Shown here piece after piece: positions 1 through 6,800 of a DNA stretch of 10,399 nt. Each line of letters starts with the position of its first letter. The first letter of the stretch is position 1. A model generated the notes under the pieces. That model did not search any database, was not told the DNA's origin, and saw nothing but the letters and a program-made list of their open reading frames with translations. Location of the stretch: assembly GCA_023249955.1 (NCBI GenBank), contig JAHFBR010000025.1, positions 1-10,399 of the forward strand, written 5' to 3'. The position numbers were made by a program, and so were the translations under genes. The stretch comes from a bacterium. Lineage in GTDB: Bacteria > Babelota > Babeliae > Babelales > RVW-14.

Positions 1-13
1 ATTTTCTGGACGT

Positions 14-148
14 TTAAGCGCCTAGACGTATGCGTTTTTTCGCGCGTCTGCGGCGGATGATATCACGGCCGCTCTTGGTAGCCATGCGTTTACGAAAACC
101 GTGTTTTTTCTTTCTTTTTCGTACACTTGGTTGATACGTCAGTGACAT
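14..148 (-). CDS. rpmH: 50S ribosomal protein L34
   Basis: Small basic protein of the large ribosomal subunit. Translating the minus strand from the ATG at 148 gives 44 residues, starting [20 protein letters not shown] and ending KRIRLGA. The pattern [20 protein letters not shown]...RR.K.R is the L34 signature, and 44 residues is the usual length. The start is fixed by a good Shine-Dalgarno AGGAG at 156-160, 7 bases before the ATG. In most bacteria rpmH is followed by rnpA and yidC and often lies near dnaA. Only 13 bases remain downstream here, so rnpA cannot be seen. On the upstream side lies the Lys-rich gene rather than dnaA. Confidence 0.97.
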   Translation of the reverse strand: MSLTYQPSVRKRKKKHGFRKRMATKSGRDIIRRRRAKKRIRLGA

Positions 149-203
149 AAGCGTACTCCTGGGGTTGCTTGATTTTTAATGACAAAGTTTAAACGAGGTT
201 TCC

Positions 204-232
204 AGTGTACTTCAGAATGGGTTTTTGTGCAA
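204..232 (-). promoter_or_regulatory. Possible rpmH promoter
   Basis: On the minus strand TTGCAC (227-232) and TACACT (204-209) are separated by 17 bases, about 55 bases ahead of the rpmH start. The -10 box matches 4 of 6 consensus positions and the -35 only 3 of 6, so this is a weak call. The -35 box lies inside the downstream arm of the inverted repeat at 220-268, so if it is real, promoter and hairpin overlap. Confidence 0.25.
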
Positions 233-268
233 GAATGGCTTTTTTAGCGCGCTTCTTGCACAAAAACC
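220..268 (-). terminator. Long inverted repeat after the Lys-rich gene, possible terminator
   Basis: Arms 220-235 and 253-268 are perfectly complementary over 16 bp (GGTTTTTGTGC... on the minus strand) with a 17-base loop that can itself form a GCT/AGC mini-stem. It begins 19 bases after the stop codon of the gene ending at 288, which suits a transcription terminator or a 3'-end stabilising hairpin. No U-run follows the stem on either strand, so it is not a textbook intrinsic terminator. The direction is taken from the position behind the gene only. Confidence 0.45.
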
Positions 269-287
269 TCAAGTTTTGGTTCTAGGA

Positions 288-1904
288 TTAAAACAGATCA
301 TCAGGTAATTCGGCAAATTCGACGTCCCCCTCAGCAACATCCGCTGAGCCAGTGCTTTCCAACACCCCTGCAGGTCCGTCAGCTGCCGGTTCTTCTGCCC
401 CAGCACCTTCCGATGCTTCTTCAGATTCGTCAGATTCCGGTTCTTCAGCTTCTGTATCTTCAGCTGGAGCTGCTGGTGTAACAGCGGGTCTGCGAACGGC
501 TGGGCTTGGCGTTGTTGGTCGAGCGGTTGGAGTTGGTGCGGTGGGCGTTACATCGCCAAAGCCTGTGTCACCAAAATCTGGCCCTATGTCCATGTCCATT
601 GGCGCTGCAAGCATTGGGTCTTGGTAAGCGGGGGTTGTGACTGGCTGAACACCAAGCGTACCACCAATTTTCTCGCTTGCTTGTTGGATCTTTTGTCCTA
701 CAGCTTGGGTTGCCTTTTCAACCAGAGGAGCTGCTAGGCTGCCCGCAATCCCAGAGACCATTTGGCCGGCTTGTGATTGTGAAAACTTCTGCAAGTGGCC
801 CAATGCCCCTTTCTTACCGGGTTGGTCATCAGTACCTTCAGTTCCAGCAACGCCCTCTTTGAAACGTTGCCATTTTGATACTGCCGGTTTTTTGGTGACT
901 GGTGTACCTTCTTCGCCCTCAGCTGCAACCGCTGGTTTCTTGGCTACGTCAGGTTTTTTGGCTACGTCTTTTGCTGCAACATCTTTGCTTGGTTTATCCG
1001 CTGGCTTTTTAGCAACATCATCGTCATCTGCTGCCGGTTTTTTAGCTACATCTTTTGCAGGTGTGTCAGCTTCTACACCTGGTTTAGGTTTCTTAGGCTT
1101 CGCTGGTGCGGCCTCTTCGCCCGGTTTGGCCTCTGTGGCTTCAGCGGGTTTTGCTTTGTCTTTTTTCACCTTGGCTGGCTTTTCGCCTTCGACAGGTTTC
1201 GCTTCTGCACCTTCGGCAGGTTTATCAGTCTTAGGCTTCTTTACTTTCGCAGGCTTGTCTTTACCAGGTTTTGCCTCAGCACCTTCAGCAGGTTTTTCAG
1301 CTACTGCCTTAGGTTTCTTCTCTTTTTTAACTGGTGCTTCTTCGCCGGGAGCGGCTTCTGCTTTGGGCTTTTTTTCTTTCTTGGCGGGCTTTTCTTCGCC
1401 AGGGGCGGCATCCAGTTTTGGAGCCTTTTCTTTCGTGGGCTTGTCAGTTTTAGCTTCTTTGGCCTTGGTCAAATCTGCCATGTCGCCGGTTTTAGGCTTC
1501 TTTTCTTTCTTCGCTGGCTTTTCTTCGCCGGGAGCAGCGTCAGCTTTAGGAGCCTTCTCTTTTTTAGACTTGTCAGTCTTAGGTGTTGTCTCAGTCTTGG
1601 CCGGCTTGTCAGTCTTTGGAGCCTTTTCCTTCTTGGGTTTGTCAGCTTTAGCTTCTTTAGCCTTGGTCAGCTTCTCCATGTCGCCGGTTTTTGGGGCCTT
1701 TTCTTTCTTAGGCTTTTCGGTCTTAGGAGTTTTCACTTTTTCAGTTTTTGGTGGCTTCGGAGCCTTTTCTTTTTTAGGCGCTTTCACCTTTTCAGTTTTT
1801 GTTGCTTTTGCAAAATCTGGTTTGTAGTAAAAAAACATCCCGCCCAGAATAAAACACAATGCAACGATGCACGTGTTTTTGGCATTTATATTAAACTTCT
1901 TCAT
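288..1904 (-). CDS. Membrane-anchored or secreted Lys/Pro/Ala-rich repeat protein
   Basis: Product of 538 residues, family not recognised. Residues 1-10 are polar and basic (MKKFNINAKN). Residues 11-27 are hydrophobic and form a signal anchor or signal peptide; an A-K-A sequence at 32-34 could be a signal peptidase site. From about 35 to 345 the chain is almost only Lys, Pro, Ala, Glu, Asp and Thr, in imperfect repeats such as KKEKAPK, DAAPGEEKPAKKEKKPK and DVAKKP. Residues 366-416 look like an amphipathic Gln/Ala/Gly helix. Residues 450-538 are Pro/Thr-rich, then strongly acidic, ending in DDLF. The sequence resembles histone H1-like or TonB-type linkers in composition only. I chose ATG 1904 because GGGGAG (1909-1914) lies 4 bases ahead; a TTG at 1916 would add four residues but is a poor start. 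The order basic repeats then acidic end recalls the tail of the giant protein at 3852-9746. A role in the envelope, or as an extended linker or binder of nucleic acid or acidic polymer, is a guess. Confidence 0.8.
   Translation of the reverse strand: MKKFNINAKNTCIVALCFILGGMFFYYKPDFAKATKTEKVKAPKKEKAPKPPKTEKVKTPKTEKPKKEKAPKTGDMEKLTKAKEAKADKPKKEKAPKTDKPAKTETTPKTDKSKKEKAPKADAAPGEEKPAKKEKKPKTGDMADLTKAKEAKTDKPTKEKAPKLDAAPGEEKPAKKEKKPKAEAAPGEEAPVKKEKKPKAVAEKPAEGAEAKPGKDKPAKVKKPKTDKPAEGAEAKPVEGEKPAKVKKDKAKPAEATEAKPGEEAAPAKPKKPKPGVEADTPAKDVAKKPAADDDDVAKKPADKPSKDVAAKDVAKKPDVAKKPAVAAEGEEGTPVTKKPAVSKWQRFKEGVAGTEGTDDQPGKKGALGHLQKFSQSQAGQMVSGIAGSLAAPLVEKATQAVGQKIQQASEKIGGTLGVQPVTTPAYQDPMLAAPMDMDIGPDFGDTGFGDVTPTAPTPTARPTTPSPAVRRPAVTPAAPAEDTEAEEPESDESEEASEGAGAEEPAADGPAGVLESTGSADVAEGDVEFAELPDDLF
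933..1052 (-). repeat. DVAKKP short repeats
   Basis: Residues 285-324 of the Lys-rich protein carry the hexapeptide DVAKKP four times, two of them back to back at 313-324, plus a partial KDVA unit at 307-310. The array follows the KAPK-type repeats and precedes the probable helix. It is likely to be disordered. Confidence 0.7.
1155..1688 (-). repeat. Intragenic imperfect repeats, KAPK/KKPK type
   Basis: Coding repeats inside the Lys-rich gene. TGDMxxLTKAKEAKxDKP occurs twice (1635-1688 and 1437-1490, residues 73-90 and 139-156). The 17-residue unit [DE]AAPGEE.P.KKEKKPK occurs three times (1491-1541, 1362-1412, 1308-1358). KPAEGAEAKP....PAKVKK occurs twice (1230-1295 and 1155-1223). Nucleotide similarity is visible too, for example the shared tgtcgccggttttt block at the start of the first two, which suggests internal duplication. 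Confidence 0.85.
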
Positions 1905-1963
1905 AGGGCTCCCCAACCTTTTTTATTGAACAAATAATCTGTTTTTTATCAATAACGTACATA

Positions 1964-1993
1964 ATAATGCTAGTCTCAGCATAGCAATATCAA
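1964..1993 (-). promoter_or_regulatory. Weak promoter candidate for the Lys-rich gene
   Basis: Minus-strand TTGATA (1988-1993, 5 of 6 matches) is followed after 18 bases by CATTAT (1964-1969, 4 of 6). It lies 60 bases ahead of the start codon in the 165-base gap after tig. The gap is AT-rich and other pairings are possible, so the exact boxes are uncertain. Confidence 0.25.
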
Positions 1994-2045
1994 TTTTCAC
2001 TTTGCAATTATTTCATAAAAAGATGTGAAGGGGGTGTGAGTGGTC

Positions 2046-2062
2046 GTATTTTTGAAAAATAC
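2046..2062 (-). terminator. Small AT-rich palindrome after tig
   Basis: Arms GTATTTTT (2046-2053) and AAAAATAC (2055-2062) are exact reverse complements around a single base, starting 8 bases after the tig stop codon. As RNA it would form a weak A-U hairpin with no following U-run. It may be a weak terminator or processing site, or chance in AT-rich DNA. Confidence 0.25.
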
Positions 2063-2069
2063 AGCTGGC

Positions 2070-3467
2070 TTAGCGGGTGAGGGTATAAATGATAAAATTA
2101 AGCGTTTTTTCACGCATGACGGCTTGGGCCAGGATGGCGGTATTGATAGGGGCGGATAGATCGTCTACCTTCTCAAGAACCGGCTTGAAGTAGATAAACT
2201 CTTTAAGCCGTCTGTTGCTTAAAAGGTGCAGGTAGTGCCCAACATCGCGCATTTCAACCTTAATATTCTCGTGATACGCGATCTGGTCGATGATGATCTC
2301 TTCTTTGAGCTGTTTTTCGGCCAACAGTTCAACGTAGTCACCAAAGTCTTTTTGGGCCTTATAAACGTGATAATCTGGCTGTTTTGCCAAGGTGTCGATG
2401 ATATCCTCTTCGCGTCTGAGGACCAAGTGCTTGGGGACTTCAAACCGGTGCTTTGAAAGTAACAGGTGAAAGACCTCTTCGATGATGGCTTTGCGCTGCG
2501 AGACATCGTTGCGGTACGAAAAAACCTCCATCAGCTTGTTGTGAATCTCGGCCTTGTTTTTAAGCTTGAACATGGTTTTGAACATATCAAGCGAAAAGCA
2601 GGAACCTTTTACAATCGCTTTGATGGAGATCAATAAATTATACGAACGGTCATCGCATTTTGGATTTTGATGATTGATATTCAGATTATTGGTGTAAAAC
2701 GACTGATCCAGCTCTTTGCCAATCAGCTGGCAAATAAAGGGTTCTACCACATCTTGTTTGCCAACGCGGAGCCAAAATGAGCTGATTAGCTGCGGGGCCA
2801 ATGCGTTTTTGTCAACGTTGCCAAGATTTGCATCAAAGCACACCCAGTCGCTTTCTTCAATGGTGGCTGAGGTGTTTTTTCGTGATGATGGTCCGCGATT
2901 TTCGACAAAAGCAACAACCTGCTTATCCAGGTCTTTATACTTTTTGCGCTTTGGCTGCTTAAACGCAAAGTGGCGCCACTCTTTGAGCTCGAGCTGATCA
3001 GCAATCGAGACGTCAAAGTGATAGATGATTTTTTTGTCGGCCATGATCTCGATTGAGGTAAGCCGTGGATAGTTTGAGGCGGGAATTTTACGTGCTACAA
3101 GTTCGCTCATCAAAAAATCGATGATCAGATGGTGAAAAATATAATTTTTTACGGTGTTCAGAATTTGGGTTTTATAGACTTCTTCCACATACTCTGCCGG
3201 TGGTTGATGAGGCTGAAAGCCCTCGAAGTTGCCTTCGCGGAAAAGTTCAACGGTCTGGCGAAAAATATGAGCAACGACGTTGGGTTCTATTTCAACCGTG
3301 GCCTTGATTAAATGTGATGAAAATATAACTGAAAAAAACTGGAGATGTTGATGGGGCCGCATGGCAGGCGTTGTGCCCAGTACCGCTCGTTCTGATGGTA
3401 TTGATAACGAGCCAAGAACCTCTGACATCTCTTCCATGTCCTCAAAAAAATCTTTATCGTGCAACAT
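2070..3467 (-). CDS. tig: Divergent trigger factor (ribosome-associated chaperone)
   Basis: Trigger factor binds the ribosome exit tunnel and shelters nascent chains. The 465-residue product matches in layout and at several landmarks. Residues 52-140 resemble the ribosome-binding domain (VEIEPNVVAHIF, then GFxxxxxP at 83-90, then EEVYKTQILNTVKNYI and a PRL near 134). Residues 150-262 correspond to the FKBP-like domain, including a block VVEPFICQLIGKEL like the usual IPGFEeqLiG. Residues 340-465 match the C-terminal arms: EVP..LV.R..., then the block IIIDQIAYHENIKVEMRDVG and MREKTLNFII. Length is near the usual 430-450, with about 36 extra acidic residues at the N-terminus. The core GFRKGKVP ribosome-docking signature is changed to GFQPHQPP. 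The start is supported by AAGGAG (3475-3481 region), 8 bases ahead of the ATG. It lies 29 bases behind tRNA-Leu and is not followed by clpP/clpX, the common neighbours. Similarity is low, so the function is inferred from architecture. Confidence 0.8.
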   Translation of the reverse strand: MLHDKDFFEDMEEMSEVLGSLSIPSERAVLGTTPAMRPHQHLQFFSVIFSSHLIKATVEIEPNVVAHIFRQTVELFREGNFEGFQPHQPPAEYVEEVYKTQILNTVKNYIFHHLIIDFLMSELVARKIPASNYPRLTSIEIMADKKIIYHFDVSIADQLELKEWRHFAFKQPKRKKYKDLDKQVVAFVENRGPSSRKNTSATIEESDWVCFDANLGNVDKNALAPQLISSFWLRVGKQDVVEPFICQLIGKELDQSFYTNNLNINHQNPKCDDRSYNLLISIKAIVKGSCFSLDMFKTMFKLKNKAEIHNKLMEVFSYRNDVSQRKAIIEEVFHLLLSKHRFEVPKHLVLRREEDIIDTLAKQPDYHVYKAQKDFGDYVELLAEKQLKEEIIIDQIAYHENIKVEMRDVGHYLHLLSNRRLKEFIYFKPVLEKVDDLSAPINTAILAQAVMREKTLNFIIYTLTR

Positions 3468-3496
3468 CCCGATCTCTCCTTTTTTAGTGAAAACGA

Positions 3497-3583
3497 TGGT
3501 GCAAGGGGGGGGACTCGAACCCCCATCCTCTTTCGAGGGCTGGCTCCTAAGGCCAGTGCGTCTACCAGTTTCGCCACCCTTGC
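3497..3583 (-). tRNA. tRNA-Leu (anticodon UAG)
   Basis: A complete class II tRNA of 87 bases including an encoded CCA. Acceptor GCAAGGG (3577-3583) pairs fully with 3501-3507; discriminator A is at 3500 and CCA at 3497-3499. The D arm contains the conserved TGGTAGACGC. The anticodon stem CTGGC/GCCAG encloses loop CTTAGGA with anticodon TAG at 3547-3549. The long variable arm (CCTCGAAAGAGG) identifies a Leu-type tRNA, and the T arm GGGGG-TTCGAGT-CCCCC is perfect. It decodes CUA and, by wobble, other CUN codons. Confidence 0.97.
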
Positions 3584-3661
3584 GGTACTCAGTTATTTTC
3601 CACTTTACAAAGGATTAAAAGGAGGGGCAACAATTTAAGAAAGAGATAATTTTTTGGAAGA

Positions 3662-3737
3662 TGGTGGGTCGCCAGGGACTCGAACCCTGAACCTGCAGAT
3701 TAAGAGTCTGTTGCTCTACCAATTGAGCTAGCAACCC
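3662..3737 (-). tRNA. tRNA-Lys (anticodon CUU)
   Basis: A complete 76-base tRNA with encoded CCA (3662-3664) and discriminator A. Acceptor GGGTTGC pairs with GCGACCC with one T-G wobble. The D arm is GCTC-AATTGGTA-GAGC. The anticodon loop is CTCTTAA, with anticodon CTT at 3702-3704. The T arm is CAGGG-TTCGAGT-CCCTG. The outermost anticodon-stem pair is an A-C mismatch; the other four pair. It reads AAG. Another Lys tRNA for AAA should exist elsewhere in the genome. It lies 78 bases upstream of tRNA-Leu on the same strand. Confidence 0.95.
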
Positions 3738-3760
3738 ATGATGAAATATGTCACCCACAA

Positions 3761-3788
3761 ATTGTAACAGAAATATGGAGGATTTAAA
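3761..3788 (-). promoter_or_regulatory. Promoter for tRNA-Lys, tRNA-Leu and probably tig
   Basis: On the minus strand TACAAT (3761-3766, 5 of 6 matches) carries an extended -10 TG one base before it, and TTTAAA (3783-3788, 4 of 6) lies 16 bases upstream. Transcription would begin near 3754, about 17 bases ahead of the tRNA-Lys 5' end. No equally good promoter lies between the tRNAs or in the 29 bases before tig, so one transcript through tig is likely. Confidence 0.5.
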
Positions 3789-3816
3789 GTTTTTTATGTG
3801 CAGGACCTGTTTGAGC

Positions 3817-3841
3817 GAGGAGGCCCGAAATGGGCCCCCTC
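3817..3841 (-). terminator. GC-rich hairpin after the giant gene
   Basis: Arms 3817-3826 and 3832-3841 form a 10-bp stem around a 5-base loop, starting 11 bases after the stop codon at 3852. The single imperfect position is a G-U pair in minus-strand RNA but an A-C mismatch in plus-strand RNA, so the structure fits a minus-strand transcript. No U-run follows. It lies between the giant gene and the tRNA promoter, where a terminator is expected. Confidence 0.5.
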
Positions 3842-3851
3842 AAAAGAAAGC

Positions 3852-6800
3852 TTATGCAGCGGCCGCAGCTTTTGGTTTTGTTTGTTGTGGCACTTTGCCA
3901 ATTGCTGGTTTTATAACGGTTGGTGTCGTTTTGGCGGGAGGTGTTTTTGCCGGGGGTGTTTCTTCTTCTTTGTCTGCATCCTCATCTGTGTTGTCTGCTT
4001 CTGTGTCATCTCCAGCATCTTTTGATTCAGCAGCTGTTGTAGCAGTCTCGTCTTTACCTTCGTCATCACCTTCTTCTTCGCCCTCTTCTTCAGGCTCTGG
4101 AGCTTTTGGTGCAGGTGGTGGGGTTACGGCTTTGGCCGGTGTTTTTACAACAACCTTTGTTGCCGGTTTAACAACGGTAGTAGGTTTGCCCGCAGGTTTT
4201 GCGGATTTAGCCGTTTGAGCAACCGCTTTTTTCACGCTCACTTGTGTTGGTTTGACGGCACCAACTTTTTTGGCCTGCTTTGTTGCAGCCTTGCCAGCTG
4301 CAGCTGTTGGCGCGGCTTTGGTTACTATCTGACTGATTCCGGCTTTAGTTTTTACCGGTCGCTTTGCTGACAATTCTTGCAACGATTTTTCCCACGCAGG
4401 TGTGAGCGGGCTGATCTTTATTGATTTGATCGTTATTGGAGTGTCCCATGTGCTAAGGCCAAGCCATTTTATACCCTTGATAGGATAAGGATCAACCCAT
4501 TGCATGATCTTACTTTTGGCGGTTCGCATAATGATGTGTCCGCGGTTCAGAATGATTTGATAGTGCTGTGCCTGATATGGATTCAAGCCGGATTCAGGGT
4601 ACTCTTCTTTGGTAAATTCCGCTGCTGCTTCGCCCAAGCTTTGGGTTCGGATAACGTTTTTGGTGTTATCCCAGCCACCTAAAACCAGTTCGTAAATATC
4701 GATAGGTGTGTTTCTGACGCGTACAGGATTTTGTGCAAGCGCGATGAAAGCGTCATTTTGTCCCTCGACAACTAAATCGATGATAGCTTGATCTGCCTGA
4801 GTAAATGGAATAGGATACCAAAGGTATTCGCCATAAAATGGGTTGAGTGTTATTGCTGGTGCTTTCTTGAAGAGGCTTTGTGCAAGCTTGTTTGCATAAA
4901 CGTACCAGGTATCGCGCTTGGCGGTATCTTTGGTATCAAGCAAGTATCCATTGTTCATGGCTGCAAAAAGTAGGTTGATAAAACTATTGATGATGCGGGC
5001 ATCAGGTGTTTCGGCAAACAATGCTTCATATGCTTGGAAAAGTTGCCCAATATTATTGACGAATTTTTGCTTGAGTGTTGCTGTGACCACAGCGTAGTGA
5101 TTGATGCTATAGACAACATCTTGCATTAGGCTCATAAGAAGCTCAAAGCTTTGTTTGTCGTCTGGCCGCGTGCGGCTGGCTTCGCTCATCAGCTCTTCGG
5201 CCTTTTTCTTATTTTCTTGAGCCTCTTCTGGTATCACCATGGTGCCAAGTGCTGGTCGCACTGGTTTATCAATAAATACATAAGCCTCAGCGCTTCTGAA
5301 CGCAAACTCTGTTGATCCGGTTGCCATTTTTGCTTGGAAATCCAAGATGGCGCCGGACGTTTCTAGATCTTGAGCCTTCTTTTTTGATAGCGCTTCTATA
5401 TTTGCGCCCTGATAATCCTCTTGAGCTGCTTTTATCTTTTGATCTGCAGCTATTCCAGCCATTACACCGTGCGTTACGGTACCTGCTACGGTAATAGCGG
5501 TTCCTACAATTAGTCCTAGCGGTCCTGCTGCAGCTATGGCGCCTCCAGCTGTGGCAGTTGCTTGAGAGATAGTTTCTCCTAGTTGTTCTTTTGCGGCAGC
5601 TTCGGCCAGAGACTTTTGTGCTACTGCAGACTGCAAACCTCTTAGGCGCTCGCCTTCTTTGCGTTCAACCTCACTCTTAAGGCGTTGTAGGTCAGCAGCA
5701 GCACCAGCGGTAACAGCCGCTTGTTTGATTTTTTTGATGAGTGGATTTTCGGGTTCGGTGATCAGTGTCATTTCTGGGGCGCCGTCCTCGGTAATCGAGA
5801 ACATGTAGTTATAAAGAGCGCCTTGTTGAGGTGTTCCTGCAGGGTAATATGTTTTGACGCCAATTTTGTCTTCGACTTTAACTTGCTGTTCTGCTTGCGA
5901 GAATTGATACTCGAAAGGCAAAATGATGGTGACGTCACCGCTGAACGTAAAACCCTGAGCTGCAGTTTTGTAGGCATTTGCTGCTTGCGTTTCAATGCCC
6001 ATGGAGACTGACGAGCTAATAGATACGTTTCTGATTTGTCCGGCAGCAGTGCCAAAATTTGCAAAGCCGATCGATTTTATGTCTTCGTGTTCATTTAAAT
6101 CTTGGTAAACGAGGAGCTGGTTTTTTGCAACGTCGCCATATCCAACAGCAAACAGACCATCTTGATAGCTGACCCAGACTTTGGTCCATTCTTCCGCGCT
6201 CAACTCAACATCTTGATATGTTTCTGTCTTGAAGAACGAGCGGTCGCGATATTTTTTCTCATCAGGCATCCACTTTTTGAGTGATATACCAATGTCGCCA
6301 GCCTCATTTTTATCACTGAAGGTGATTAAATAATGTGGTGACTGTTGATCGTTGGTCTGTCCCAGTGCCAAGGCGATTTTTTCACTGCCCAAAATTTCCA
6401 TTGATATGGCGCCGCGGTCGGCAATGCGGAAAGGGAAGCGTGTCCATACTATTTTTGGACCTGCTTCAAGAGGTAATGATACCTTAGATTGCAAATAATT
6501 TCTGGTAGGTTTTTGCATGACGACGGGTGGTAAAAACTGAATGTCTGCGTATTCCACTTTGGCTTTGTGATTTGAAAAACCAACACGTTTGATATTTGCG
6601 CCGGGGTCAGATGTTCGTTGAGCCATGAACACGTTTTCTCCAGGCAGGCCCATACCAGCCATGATAAAGCCATTATCATAGGTCACCCAATAGGGCATAA
6701 AGTTTCCGGCAGAAACAGCAGCGAGGGGGCTTTGTTCTTTAGGAATTTCATAAACAATATAATCAACCGGTTCGCCTTTTTGGTAGAGGCGTTGTACGAT

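Noticed and set aside
149..287. Replication origin beside rpmH
   Set aside because: rpmH often lies near oriC, but no cluster of DnaA boxes and no dnaA gene was seen in this gap.
859..1827. Long plus-strand open frame of 322 codons opposite the Lys-rich gene
   Set aside because: It is rich in Phe, Ser, Gly, Leu and Ala exactly as expected from reading the complement of Lys/Pro/Ala repeat codons. The minus-strand product has an export signal and a ribosome binding site; this one has neither.
1905..1916. Upstream TTG start at 1916 for the Lys-rich gene
   Set aside because: It would add only MGSP, and the purine-rich GGGGAG lies between it and the ATG at 1904, where it serves the ATG instead.
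3308..3577. Minus-strand open frame starting MAKLVDALALGASPRKRMGV
   Set aside because: This is the well-known false translation of a tRNA-Leu gene; it overlaps tRNA-Leu at 3497-3583 and runs into tig in another frame.
3361..3618. Plus-strand open frame containing GGGLEPPSSFEGW
   Set aside because: It is the antisense translation of the same tRNA-Leu gene, a common annotation artefact.
3748..4218. Plus-strand open frame of 156 codons rich in Ser, Val, Ala and Gly
   Set aside because: It lies opposite the low-complexity Lys/Ala/Pro and acidic tail of the giant protein and reflects its codon composition.
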